Shown: positions 1-7,721 of the stretch, piece after piece | Position numbering within the stretch: position 1 is the first letter of the stretch | How the letters are laid out: every line of letters starts with the position of its first letter | From: an uncultured Eubacteriales bacterium | GTDB lineage: Bacteria; Bacillota; Clostridia; Oscillospirales; Oscillospiraceae | Reading direction: 5' to 3' | DNA: 25,671 nt | Assembly (NCBI GenBank): GCA_900549545.1 | Contig: URPA01000023.1 | Span: 1 to 25,671 of the forward strand | Position numbers and translations under genes: made by a program | The notes under the pieces: model-generated | What the model was told of the DNA's origin: nothing | The model's input: only the letters and a program-made list of their open reading frames with translations | Databases searched by the model: none

Positions 1-179
1 CAGCCTGTGAAAAAGATAGCGCCCGAGCCGCGCGTGCCGCTTATGCAGGGCTCCTCGCCGTAGTGCGGCGCCGCGCGCGACACCCTCGGCAGGGCACCCG
101 CCCCACAGAAGCCGCCGCGCTCGGTTTCGCTCCTTTTCGCCCCGCAGCGCCGGGGACAGTCAAAACAATAATATTCCAT
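1..179 (-). CDS. Radical SAM protein, PflA-like (COG1313-type), N-terminal fragment
   Basis: Partial gene running off the left edge; only the first 59 codons are present. From the ATG at 179 the protein starts MEYYCFDCPRRCGAKR, followed by GGFCGAG and, near the edge, GAIFFTGC. This Cys-rich opening (CxxCPRxCGA, then GxCG) is typical of the radical SAM proteins annotated as putative pyruvate formate-lyase activating enzymes. The edge falls within the cysteine after FFTG, which would be expected to open the CxxxCxxC cluster. An AAAGGG ribosome site lies about 9 bases upstream of the ATG. Substrate cannot be told from this fragment. No longer open frame overlapping it was preferred, because the one reading MHNRQNRV lacks any family resemblance. 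Confidence 0.8.
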   Translation of the reverse strand, partial: MEYYCFDCPRRCGAKRSETERGGFCGAGALPRVSRAAPHYGEEPCISGTRGSGAIFFTG

Positions 180-204
180 AGTAAATCTACCCTTTGATAA
201 TAAA

Positions 205-225
205 TTGGCATATGCAAAATGCCAA
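205..225. repeat. Inverted repeat in the leader of the radical SAM gene
   Basis: TTGGCAT and ATGCCAA form perfect 7-base arms around a 7-base centre. It lies between the predicted start of transcription and the ATG at 179, so it could be an operator or an RNA hairpin. Nothing in the sequence decides which. Confidence 0.5.
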
Positions 226-248
226 GAAAAGCCCCTCTTCCACGCATG

Positions 249-277
249 ATTATAACCCTATTTTGTCTATTATGCAA
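249..277 (-). promoter_or_regulatory. Sigma-A-type promoter for the radical SAM gene
   Basis: On the minus strand, TTGCAT (277-272), a 17-base spacer and a perfect TATAAT (254-249). Transcription would start near 242, giving a leader of about 60 bases that contains the inverted repeat at 205-225. Confidence 0.65.
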
Positions 278-323
278 GAAATTGCGAAAATCATCAAAAA
301 GTGCATGAAATTTCCGTTTTTTG

Positions 324-332
324 TGCTAAAAT
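324..332 (+). promoter_or_regulatory. Possible extended -10 promoter before trmL
   Basis: TGC followed by TAAAAT (327-332) resembles an extended -10 element, about 44 bases before the trmL start. No good -35 is seen at the right distance. There is no other clear promoter before the trmL-pgk-tpiA-gpmI run. Confidence 0.35.
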
Positions 333-375
333 GTTATGCGGTCAAGGAAAATACTGCCGATACATGGAGGAAGAA

Positions 376-870
376 ATGCTGGATATTGTCCTTGTTGAAC
401 CGGAGATACCGCATAATACCGGGGCCATCGCGCGCACCTGCGCCTGCACGGGCGCAAGGCTGCATCTGATAAAGCCGCTGGGCTTTGACATTTCGGATAA
501 AGCTGTCAAGCGCTGTGGCCTGGATTACTGGTATTTAGTGGATATCTCGGTGTACGAAAATCTTGATGAGTACTTTTCCAAAAACGGGGATAATAACCTG
601 TATCTGGCGACCACGAAGGCCCCAAGAGCCTATCATGAGGCGGACTTCGGCGCGGATGTCGCGCTGATGTTCGGCAAGGAGACGGCGGGGCTGCCCGAGT
701 GGCTGCGGGAGAAATATCGTGACAGATGTATCCGCATCCCCATGATAAACGAGGCGCGAAGCCTCAACCTCTCAAACTCCGTGGCGGTGCTCGCGTATGA
801 GGCGCTGCGCCAGCAGGGTTTTCCGGGGCTGTTAAATGTCGGTTCTATGGCTGAACCGAAAATTCCGTGA
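376..870 (+). CDS. trmL: tRNA (cytidine(34)-2'-O)-methyltransferase TrmL, SPOUT family
   Basis: A 164-residue SPOUT-class methyltransferase, close to the usual length of TrmL (about 155-160). It is expected to 2'-O-methylate the wobble nucleotide of tRNA-Leu isoacceptors using SAM in the cytoplasm. Visible family motifs are the N-terminal PEIPHNTGAIARTC, the central FGKETAGLP, and the C-terminal IPMINEARSLNLSNSVAV that forms part of the SAM-binding trefoil knot. The start chosen is the ATG at 376, preceded by GGAGGA 4 bases away; in-frame ATGs at 301 and 364 would add residues foreign to the family. The stop lies 23 bases before pgk, so trmL may head the glycolytic transcript. Family assignment is secure; exact tRNA target is inferred. 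Confidence 0.93.
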   Translation: MLDIVLVEPEIPHNTGAIARTCACTGARLHLIKPLGFDISDKAVKRCGLDYWYLVDISVYENLDEYFSKNGDNNLYLATTKAPRAYHEADFGADVALMFGKETAGLPEWLREKYRDRCIRIPMINEARSLNLSNSVAVLAYEALRQQGFPGLLNVGSMAEPKIP

Positions 871-893
871 TTTCCATTTTAGGAGGATATACA

Positions 894-2084
894 ATGAATT
901 ACAGCAAAAAGACCGTCTACGATGTGGATCTCAAAGGCAAGAAAGTCCTTCTCCGCTGCGACTTTAACGTCCCCCAGGATAAGGCGACCGGTGCGATCAC
1001 CAGCGACAAGCGTATAGTCGCCGCGATCCCCACCATTAAGTATCTTCTTGATAATGGCGCTGCCGTCATTGCCTGCTCTCACCTGGGCAAGCCCAAGGGC
1101 GAGTGGAAGGAGTCTCTGACTCTGGCCCCCGTCGCGAAGCGCCTGTCTGAGCTGCTGGGCATGGATGTTATCTTCGCCAAGGACATTATCGGCGAGGACG
1201 CTAAGGCCAAGGCCGCCGCGCTCAAGCCCGGCCAGATCATGCTGCTTGAAAATCTCCGTTTTGACATCCGCGAGGAGAAAAACGGCGAGGACTTTGCCAA
1301 GGAGCTTGCCTCCATGGCTGATGTTTTCGTGTCCGACGCTTTCGGCACCGTGCACAGAGCGCACGCCTCCACTGCCGGTGTTGCCGCGTTCCTGCCCGCT
1401 TACTCCGGTCTGCTTGTCGACAAGGAGCTGTCCGTCATGGGCAAGGCTCTTGACGACCCCAAGCGCCCCTTCGTCGCGGTTCTCGGCGGCGCTAAGGTCA
1501 GCGACAAGATAAATGTTATCAACAACCTCCTCGAGAAGGCCGACACCATCATCATCGGCGGCGGCATGGCCTACACCTTCAAGAAGGCTCAGGGCTATGA
1601 GATAGGCACCTCTCTGCTCGAGGCTGACAGAATCGACTACGCCAAGGACATGATAGCCAAGGCCGAGGCCAGAGGCGTGAAGTTCCTGCTGCCTGTGGAT
1701 AACCTCTGCGCGGCAGAGTTCTCCGCTGACGCCGAGCCTGTCCTCTGCGAGGGCAACATCCCCGAGAATCTCATGGGCATGGACATCGGCCCCAAGACCG
1801 CCGAGCTGTTTGCCGCCGCCGTCAAGGGCGCGGGCACCATCGTCTGGAACGGGCCTATGGGCGTTTTCGAGTTTGATAAGTTTGCCGGCGGCACCAAGGC
1901 CATGGCCAAGGCTCTGGCCGAGTCCGGCGCTGTCACCATTGTCGGCGGCGGCGACTCCGCCTCCGCTGTTGAGAAGCTCGGCTTTGCCGATAAGATCAGC
2001 CACATTTCCACCGGCGGCGGCGCATCCCTTGAGTTCCTTGAGGGCAAGGAGCTTCCGGGTGTCGCGTGCCTGCTCAATAAGTAA
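894..2084 (+). CDS. pgk: Phosphoglycerate kinase
   Basis: A 396-residue enzyme of normal length that interconverts 1,3-bisphosphoglycerate plus ADP and 3-phosphoglycerate plus ATP in glycolysis. The substrate-binding RCDFNVP is at residues 21-27. Further family blocks are SHLGKPKG, LLENLRF, SDAFGTVHRAHAS, GGAKVSDKI, the EFDKFAGGT segment, and the nucleotide-binding GGGDSASAVEKLG. The start is the ATG at 894 with AGGAGG (881-886) 7 bases upstream; the in-frame ATT/ATG-like positions before it overlap the end of trmL and add no conserved sequence. It is followed 17 bases later by tpiA. The gap (glyceraldehyde-3-phosphate dehydrogenase) gene that often precedes pgk is not present here. Confidence 0.98.
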   Translation: MNYSKKTVYDVDLKGKKVLLRCDFNVPQDKATGAITSDKRIVAAIPTIKYLLDNGAAVIACSHLGKPKGEWKESLTLAPVAKRLSELLGMDVIFAKDIIGEDAKAKAAALKPGQIMLLENLRFDIREEKNGEDFAKELASMADVFVSDAFGTVHRAHASTAGVAAFLPAYSGLLVDKELSVMGKALDDPKRPFVAVLGGAKVSDKINVINNLLEKADTIIIGGGMAYTFKKAQGYEIGTSLLEADRIDYAKDMIAKAEARGVKFLLPVDNLCAAEFSADAEPVLCEGNIPENLMGMDIGPKTAELFAAAVKGAGTIVWNGPMGVFEFDKFAGGTKAMAKALAESGAVTIVGGGDSASAVEKLGFADKISHISTGGGASLEFLEGKELPGVACLLNK

Positions 2085-2101
2085 CAGATAGGAGAATAGG
2101 A

Positions 2102-2875
2102 ATGAACAGAAAGTACCGTAAAACCGTTATCGCCGGCAACTGGAAGATGAACATGCTCCCCTCCGGCGTCAAGGCCTTCACCGAGGAGCTGAAGGCAGAA
2201 ATGCCCAAAAACCGCGCCTGTGATGTCTGCCTCTGCGCCCCCGCGGTCATCATCCCCGCCCTGCTCAAGGCCGGCAAGGACTGCAAGATAGGCGTCGGTG
2301 CGCAGGACGTGTCCAAGTATGAAAAGGGCGCGTACACCGGCGAGATTTCCGCAAGCCAGCTTGCAGACGCCGGTGTGAAGTACTGCATCGTCGGCCACTC
2401 TGAGCGCCGCCAGTACCATGGCGAGAGCGATTTTCTCGTCAACGAGAAGGCCAAGGCCCTCATTGAAAAGGGCATCACCCCCATTATCTGCGTGGGCGAG
2501 AGCCTTGAGCAGCGCGAGATGGATCTGACCATGGAGTATGTCGCCTATCAGGTCAAGGCCGCCCTCAGCGGTATCGACGCTACCAAGCTGCGCCGCTGCA
2601 TCATCGCCTATGAGCCCATCTGGGCCATCGGCACCGGCAAGACCGCCACTGCCCAGCAGGCTCAGGAGGTCTGCGAGAGCATCCGCGGCGTCATCCGCAA
2701 GATTTACGGCGCCCGCCCCGCCCGTGCCGTCACCATTCTCTACGGTGGCAGCATGAACGCTGGCAACGCTCAGGAGCTGCTTGCCATGCCAGACATTGAC
2801 GGCGGCCTCATCGGCGGCGCTTCCCTCAAGCCCGCTGACTTTGCCAAGATCATCGCGGCCACCGATCAGGACTGA
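2102..2875 (+). CDS. tpiA: Triosephosphate isomerase
   Basis: A 257-residue TIM-barrel enzyme interconverting dihydroxyacetone phosphate and glyceraldehyde-3-phosphate. Seen directly are the N-terminal GNWKMN (Asn13 and Lys15 as catalytic residues), the electrophilic His in VGHSERRQ, the catalytic Glu in AYEPIWAIGTGKTA including loop 6, and the phosphate-binding YGGSM and GGLIGGASL near the C-terminus. An AGGAGAA ribosome site sits just before the ATG. It lies between pgk and gpmI with spacings of 17 and 21 bases, consistent with one mRNA. Confidence 0.98.
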   Translation: MNRKYRKTVIAGNWKMNMLPSGVKAFTEELKAEMPKNRACDVCLCAPAVIIPALLKAGKDCKIGVGAQDVSKYEKGAYTGEISASQLADAGVKYCIVGHSERRQYHGESDFLVNEKAKALIEKGITPIICVGESLEQREMDLTMEYVAYQVKAALSGIDATKLRRCIIAYEPIWAIGTGKTATAQQAQEVCESIRGVIRKIYGARPARAVTILYGGSMNAGNAQELLAMPDIDGGLIGGASLKPADFAKIIAATDQD

Positions 2876-2896
2876 TTAAAAGGGGATTTGCGGCAT

Positions 2897-4411
2897 ATGA
2901 GCAAAAAAGCTGTTCTAATTATTCTTGACGGCTACGGCCTTGCCCCGGCCAGCGCCGGCAATGCCATTGCGCAGGCAAAGACCCCAAATCTTGACGCGCT
3001 CTTTTCCTCCAACCCCTGCACGAAGCTTTCGGCTTCCGGGCTGGATGTCGGCCTGCCTGAGGGCCAGATGGGCAACTCCGAGGTGGGGCACACCAACATC
3101 GGCGCGGGCCGCGTGGTGTTCCAGATCCTGCCCAAGATGAGCCAGGAGATAGAAAACGGCAAGTTTTTCAAAAACCCCGTGTATATCAAGGCCATGGAGG
3201 ATGCAAAGCTCAATAACAAGAAGCTGCACATCATGGGCCTTCTCTCCACCGGCGGCGTTCACAGCCACCTGAGCCATATCTTCGGCATCCTCGACATGGC
3301 CAAGAGCAGGGGAGTGGAGCAGGTCTATGTTCACTGTTTCCTTGACGGGCGCGACGTGCCGCCCAAGAGCGGCGCGGGCTTCGTAAAGCAGCTTCAGGAT
3401 AAGTGCTTGGAGCTTGGCAACGCCAGGATAGCCACCATTCAGGGCCGCTTTTACGGCATGGACAGAGATAAGCGCTGGGAGCGTGTGGAGGAGGGCTACA
3501 ACGCTATCGTCTGCGGCGAAGGCGCTGTGGATTCTGACCCCGTGCATGCGGTTGAGGCGAGCTACCAGAACGATGTGACGGATGAATTTGTAAAGCCCGT
3601 CATCGTCTGCCCCGAGGGTGTTATCGACAAGGGCGACAGCGTCATCTTCATGAACTTCCGCCCCGACCGCGCGCGTGAAATGACCTGGGCATTAAACCTC
3701 CCGGATTTTGACGGCTTCAAGCGCAAAAAAGAGGTCTATCCGCTCTCCTATGTCTGCACCGCACAGTATGACGAGGCGCTGCCCCTGCCCATTGCCTACC
3801 CGCCTGAGCTTATTGAGAACACTCTGGGCGACTATGTGAGCAGCCATGGCCTCAAGCAGTTCCGCGTGGCGGAGACCGAGAAATACGCCCATGTGACCTT
3901 CTTCTTCAACGGCGGCGTTGAGAAGCAGGCTCCCGGCGAGGAGCGCTGCCTTGTGCCCTCTCCCAAGGAGTTTGCGACCTATGACCTCGTGCCCCAGATG
4001 AGTGCGGAAAAGGTCTGCGACAAGTGCGTTGAGGCTATTGCCTCCGAGCAGTACGACCTTATCGTCTGCAACTTCGCAAACTGCGACATGGTCGGTCACA
4101 CCGGCGTTATGCAGGCCGCTGTCACCGCGGTTGAGACTGTGGATAAGTGCATGGGCAGGATTGCCGCCGAGTGCAAAAAGCACGATGACCTGACCCTGCT
4201 TGTCACCGCCGACCACGGCAATGCCGACTGCATGTTTGACGATGCGGGCAAGGTCAACACCGCCCACACCACAAACCCCGTGCCCTTTGCCGTGTGCAAA
4301 GCGGGCGTGGAGCTTAAAGAGGGCAAGCTTGCCGACATCGCGCCGACTATCCTCCAACTTATGGAGCTGCCCCAGCCCGCCGAAATGACCGGTGAAAACC
4401 TTATAAAGTAA
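2897..4411 (+). CDS. gpmI: 2,3-bisphosphoglycerate-independent phosphoglycerate mutase
   Basis: A 504-residue Mn2+-dependent cofactor-independent mutase of the alkaline phosphatase superfamily, converting 3-phosphoglycerate to 2-phosphoglycerate. The metal-binding ILDGYG is at residues 9-14, and the phospho-serine Ser61 lies in GQMGNSEVGHTNIG. Other family marks are VHSHLSH, FLDGRDVPP, MDRDKRWER, NFRPDRARE, and the C-terminal metal sites NCDMVGHTG, TADHGNAD and TAHTTNPVP. The start is the ATG at 2897 with AGGGGA 10 bases upstream; a TTG at 2888 in the same frame is less likely. It ends the glycolytic trio; an enolase gene does not follow. Confidence 0.97.
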   Translation: MSKKAVLIILDGYGLAPASAGNAIAQAKTPNLDALFSSNPCTKLSASGLDVGLPEGQMGNSEVGHTNIGAGRVVFQILPKMSQEIENGKFFKNPVYIKAMEDAKLNNKKLHIMGLLSTGGVHSHLSHIFGILDMAKSRGVEQVYVHCFLDGRDVPPKSGAGFVKQLQDKCLELGNARIATIQGRFYGMDRDKRWERVEEGYNAIVCGEGAVDSDPVHAVEASYQNDVTDEFVKPVIVCPEGVIDKGDSVIFMNFRPDRAREMTWALNLPDFDGFKRKKEVYPLSYVCTAQYDEALPLPIAYPPELIENTLGDYVSSHGLKQFRVAETEKYAHVTFFFNGGVEKQAPGEERCLVPSPKEFATYDLVPQMSAEKVCDKCVEAIASEQYDLIVCNFANCDMVGHTGVMQAAVTAVETVDKCMGRIAAECKKHDDLTLLVTADHGNADCMFDDAGKVNTAHTTNPVPFAVCKAGVELKEGKLADIAPTILQLMELPQPAEMTGENLIK

Positions 4412-4441
4412 CCAAATAATTAGTATAGAAGGGAAATTGCT

Positions 4442-5134
4442 ATGATTTATACTACTGAAGTACAGCATATGTGCCCTGTTGCCAAGGGCGCGTACCACGG
4501 CCCCGCCCCCATCCCCGAGGAGGGCAAGTGGGTCCAGGCCAAGGAGATTTCCGATATCTCCGGCTTCACTCACGGTATCGGCTGGTGTGCCCCTCAGCAG
4601 GGCGCCTGCAAGCTGACCCTGAACATCAAAAACGGCATCATCGAGGAAGCGCTGGTCGAGACTCTGGGCTGCTCCGGCATGACCCACTCCGCCGCCATGG
4701 CCTCTGAGATTCTTATAGGCAAGACCATTCTTGAGGCTCTCAACACCGACCTCGTGTGCGACGCTATAAACACCGCCATGCGTGAGCTGTTCCTCCAGAT
4801 CGTCTACGGCCGCTCCCAGTCCGCCTTCTCTGAGGACGGTCTTGCTGTTGGCGCCTCCCTCGAGGACCTCGGCAAGGGTCTGCGCTCCCAGATAGGCACC
4901 ATGTTTGCCACCAAGGAGAAGGGCCCCCGCTATCTCGAGCTTACCGAGGGCTATGTCACAAAGCAGGCTCTCAATAAAGACAACGAGATCATCGGCTACG
5001 AGTTTGTCAGCCTCGGCAAGATGATGGACTTCATCAAGAAGGGCGACGATGCCGCCACCGCCATGCAGAAGGCCACCGGCCACTATGGCCAGTTTGACAA
5101 CGCCGCGAAGTACATAGACCCGCGTCAGGAATAA
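4442..5134 (+). CDS. IscU/NifU-N-like iron-sulfur scaffold domain protein, partner of GGGtGRT protein
   Basis: A 230-residue protein whose residues about 45-115 resemble the NifU N-terminal/IscU fold. Cys49 and Cys56 precede a strand-rich stretch, LGCSGMTHSAAMASE (Cys77) matches the GCGSAIASSS block of IscU, and Cys106 is in the helix that carries the third IscU cysteine. Residues 1-40, with a Cys at 11, and a C-terminal half of about 110 residues are not part of a standard IscU. The protein could carry or transfer an Fe-S cluster, but no biochemical role is established to my knowledge. Ribosome site AAGGGA. It sits 30 bases after gpmI and 18 bases before the GGGtGRT gene, a pairing I recall in other gut Firmicutes and Bacteroidetes. 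Confidence 0.8.
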   Translation: MIYTTEVQHMCPVAKGAYHGPAPIPEEGKWVQAKEISDISGFTHGIGWCAPQQGACKLTLNIKNGIIEEALVETLGCSGMTHSAAMASEILIGKTILEALNTDLVCDAINTAMRELFLQIVYGRSQSAFSEDGLAVGASLEDLGKGLRSQIGTMFATKEKGPRYLELTEGYVTKQALNKDNEIIGYEFVSLGKMMDFIKKGDDAATAMQKATGHYGQFDNAAKYIDPRQE

Positions 5135-5152
5135 TAGAGGGAGGACAGAATA

Positions 5153-6151
5153 ATGGCTTTGTTTGAAAACTACGAGAGAAGAATCGGCAAGATCAACGCC
5201 GTCCTCGCCCAGTACGGTCTTGAGTCCGTGGAGCAGTGCAGAGAGCTCTGCCAGTCCAAGGGCTTTGACCCCTATGAGATTGCCAAATCCATCCAGCCCA
5301 TCTGCTTTGAGAACGTCTGCTGGGCATACTGCGTGGGCGCGGCTATCGCCATCAAGTCCGGCGTGAAGAGCGCCGCCGAGGCAGCCAAGATGATAGGCGT
5401 TGGCCTTCAGAGCTTCTGCCTTGACGGCTCCGTCGCTGAGGATCGCAAGGTTGGTCTTGGCCACGGCAACCTCGGCGCAATGCTCCTGAGCGATGACACC
5501 AAGTGCTTCGCCTTCCTCGCCGGGCACGAGTCCTTCGCCGCCGCAGAGGGCGCCATCGGCATTGTCAAGAACGCAAATAAGGCCCGCAAGGAGCCCCTGC
5601 GCGTTATCCTCAACGGTCTTGGCAAGGACGCCGCCCAGATAATCTCCCGCATCAACGGCTTCACCTATGTTCAGACCCAATTTGACTATTTCACCGGCGA
5701 GCTGAAGATAGTCCGCGAGATTCCTTACTCCGAGGGTGAGCGCGCCAATGTCCGCTGCTACGGCTGCGACGATGTGCGCGAGGGTGTTGCCATCATGCAC
5801 TTTGAGGGCGTGGATGTCTCCATCACCGGTAACTCCACCAACCCCACCCGCTTCCAGCACCCCGTTGCCGGCACTTATAAGAAGGAGTGCATCGAGCAGG
5901 GCAAGAAGTATTTCTCCGTCGCCTCCGGCGGCGGCACGGGGCGCACCCTGCACCCGGACAACATGGCTGCCGGCCCCGCCTCCTACGGCATGACCGATAC
6001 CATGGGCCGTATGCACTCTGACGCTCAGTTTGCCGGCTCCTCCTCCGTGCCCGCGCACGTTGAGATGATGGGCTTCCTCGGCATGGGCAACAACCCCATG
6101 GTCGGCGCAACCGTCGCTGTTGCCGTCGCCACCGCCGAGGCACTCAAGTAA
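5153..6151 (+). CDS. GGGtGRT family protein of unknown function
   Basis: A 332-residue protein that carries the family's name-giving motif GGGTGRT at residues 259-265 (in VASGGGTGRTLHPDN). It is rich in Cys and His: Cys29, Cys33, Cys51, Cys56 and Cys60 near the N-terminus, a CYGCDD pair at 202-205, and GHGNLGAM and HPDNMAAGP blocks. No transmembrane segment or signal peptide is apparent, so it is probably cytoplasmic. The biochemical function is unknown; metal or Fe-S handling is suggested only by the cysteines and by the adjacent IscU-like gene. Ribosome site GGGAGGA is 6 bases before the ATG. It is the last gene before a strong terminator. Confidence 0.9.
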   Translation: MALFENYERRIGKINAVLAQYGLESVEQCRELCQSKGFDPYEIAKSIQPICFENVCWAYCVGAAIAIKSGVKSAAEAAKMIGVGLQSFCLDGSVAEDRKVGLGHGNLGAMLLSDDTKCFAFLAGHESFAAAEGAIGIVKNANKARKEPLRVILNGLGKDAAQIISRINGFTYVQTQFDYFTGELKIVREIPYSEGERANVRCYGCDDVREGVAIMHFEGVDVSITGNSTNPTRFQHPVAGTYKKECIEQGKKYFSVASGGGTGRTLHPDNMAAGPASYGMTDTMGRMHSDAQFAGSSSVPAHVEMMGFLGMGNNPMVGATVAVAVATAEALK

Positions 6152-6161
6152 GAGACTACAT

Positions 6162-6198
6162 AAAAAAGCAAGGCAAGCGTCGCTTGCCTTGCTTTTTT
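6162..6198. terminator. Bidirectional intrinsic terminator
   Basis: An 18-base perfect inverted repeat (6162-6179 with 6181-6198) whose GC core GCAAGGCAAGC is flanked by A6 on one side and T6 on the other. It can end the glycolysis/GGGtGRT transcript on plus and the DUF1538 operon on minus, whose last gene stops at 6205. Confidence 0.92.
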
Positions 6199-6204
6199 GC
6201 ACTT

Positions 6205-6813
6205 TTATTGAAATTCAACCGGCTGGTATTCGCCTAAATCCGGCTTGAATCGCCCCTCAAAGAAATAGAGAAACGCCTTTTTGCACTCGGAACGTGTGCA
6301 GAGCTTGTAGACGAGCTTTGCCCCGCCCGTGTCAAGGCCGAGCTGCAATTCAACATCGTCCCCGGTCATGGCCGCCTGAATAAAGCGCAGGCCGTTCTGC
6401 GGCTTCGGCGCGCTGAGAGTGACAAACTGCTCGGGGTTTATGAACATCTCCTCAAGGTAGTTCGTGATGTCCGCATCGCTGAAGCTGTGGAGCTTGCCGT
6501 TCTGGTTTTCGAGGATATAGCTGCCGCGCGCGTCCTTGAAGGCCTCGGCCATATTGCCGTTTAAGTACGCAAAGTAGCCCCTGTTGGTCAGATATTCACC
6601 GATGGAATCCACAATCACGCCTGCCAGCGCCAGCGCGAAGCCGAGGGCGTAAATCAGCAGTATGACAGAAAAATCAAGCCTTGTGTCAACCAAAAGATAG
6701 CCGATAATCACCACCGCCGCGCCGAGAGCGGCCAAAATTGTCCCCGCAAGGCGCAGACGGTAGCTCTTTGTTTTGCCCTGCTTGCAAAGGCGCTTATATT
6801 CCTTGCGTGTCAT
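6205..6813 (-). CDS. Uncharacterised two-helix membrane protein, last gene of the DUF1538/PII operon
   Basis: A 202-residue protein I cannot assign to a named family. The N-terminus is basic (MTRKEYKRLCKQGKTK), followed by two hydrophobic helices at about residues 21-43 and 48-70. The remaining 130 residues are soluble; by the positive-inside rule both ends would be cytoplasmic. No catalytic motif or cysteine cluster is visible. The start ATG overlaps the stop of the preceding DUF4299-like gene by the ATGA arrangement (6810-6813), indicating translational coupling. The soluble part may interact with other products of this operon, but that is inference from position alone. Confidence 0.8.
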   Translation of the reverse strand: MTRKEYKRLCKQGKTKSYRLRLAGTILAALGAAVVIIGYLLVDTRLDFSVILLIYALGFALALAGVIVDSIGEYLTNRGYFAYLNGNMAEAFKDARGSYILENQNGKLHSFSDADITNYLEEMFINPEQFVTLSAPKPQNGLRFIQAAMTGDDVELQLGLDTGGAKLVYKLCTRSECKKAFLYFFEGRFKPDLGEYQPVEFQ

Positions 6814-7709
6814 AATTCTACCTCCGGGAATAGCTCTTCGTATTTTTTCAGCATTCCCTCCATCTCATCGGTGGAGAGAGGCTTTATCAGGCTGTGCGCC
6901 GCGTCAAAGCGGCTGCGCTTGCCGGGCGCGAGAAGGGCGAAAAATTCATCATATGGCATTTTGCCGAGAAAACGGTTGAGCCGGGGCGAGAAAAAATGCA
7001 TCTCAAAGCTGTCGCACTCGAGCGCCTTGCCGGTTTCGCGGTCGGTCGTGCCAAAGGGGACGCGCCCCTTGTCGGGGAAAATGCCGGGCGTGTCCTCAGT
7101 GATGGCGTAACGCCCCATGATGCCCTCGTCCATGCGGAAAAAGCTCGGCTGGGCGTAATACGCGTCTATCGACTGCCTTTCGTGCATCCAATCCGTGAAG
7201 GCAGGCACGCCGCCATCTTTAAAGCGCTCAGCCTCCTCGTGCCCCATGGTGAGCGGGAACATGGCAGAGAAAAAGTCCATATACTGCGTCTCGCCGCTGA
7301 GAATTTTGTCAACGCTCATCTGCAAAAAGCGCTCGTTCATGCTGAGCATACCGGACAGTCCGCGCTGAAAATCGGCGGAGGAGGTCTTTGTCCCGTCCAC
7401 CTCAAGCGTGCAGCTCCAGAAGTTCACAATGCGCCCGACGCACTGATAGAGCGCGTGTATCTCCTGCGCGGAGGTGGGGTTTAGAAGCCGCAACTGAATC
7501 TGCCGGTGCTTTTTCAGGTCATACTGAACGGAAATGCCCCGACTGATGCGGCTTTTGTCATAGATGATGAACTCCTCACCCTCGATAACATCGGGCTTGA
7601 GGCGCGGCCCGTCAGGGCTTCCATAGCTCAGGCTGCCGCCGAGCAGCACGCTCATGGTCAAATCCTTTTTTGAAAGGCCTTTTTGCTTAATTGTTATATC
7701 TATTGACAC
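6810..7709 (-). CDS. DUF4299-like cytoplasmic protein
   Basis: A 299-residue soluble protein with no signal peptide or membrane helix. The opening SIDITIKQKGLSKK, the LSYG block near residue 27, and EFIIYDKSRISRGISV around residues 46-61 resemble the DUF4299 family of Firmicutes as I remember it, so the label is moderate. Function is unknown. The start is a GTG at 7709 with a strong AGGAGG placed immediately after the stop of the TPR gene (7722) and 7 bases before the GTG. The stop overlaps the next gene by 4 bases. Members I recall from other genomes also sit in strings of uncharacterised genes. Confidence 0.65.
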   Translation of the reverse strand: MSIDITIKQKGLSKKDLTMSVLLGGSLSYGSPDGPRLKPDVIEGEEFIIYDKSRISRGISVQYDLKKHRQIQLRLLNPTSAQEIHALYQCVGRIVNFWSCTLEVDGTKTSSADFQRGLSGMLSMNERFLQMSVDKILSGETQYMDFFSAMFPLTMGHEEAERFKDGGVPAFTDWMHERQSIDAYYAQPSFFRMDEGIMGRYAITEDTPGIFPDKGRVPFGTTDRETGKALECDSFEMHFFSPRLNRFLGKMPYDEFFALLAPGKRSRFDAAHSLIKPLSTDEMEGMLKKYEELFPEVEL

Positions 7710-7721
7710 GCGCGCACCTCC

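Noticed and set aside
41..277. 78-codon minus-strand frame MHNRQNRV
   Set aside because: It starts on the promoter side and runs in a different frame from the radical SAM start at 179, whose cysteine motifs are clear.
879..2003. 374-codon minus-strand frame over pgk
   Set aside because: Shadow of pgk with biased composition and no family resemblance.
3692..6202. 836-codon open frame on the minus strand
   Set aside because: It lies antisense to gpmI, the IscU-like and GGGtGRT genes, all firmly identified; it has low-complexity Gly/Ala/Leu composition and no ribosome site. GC-rich third positions create such frames.
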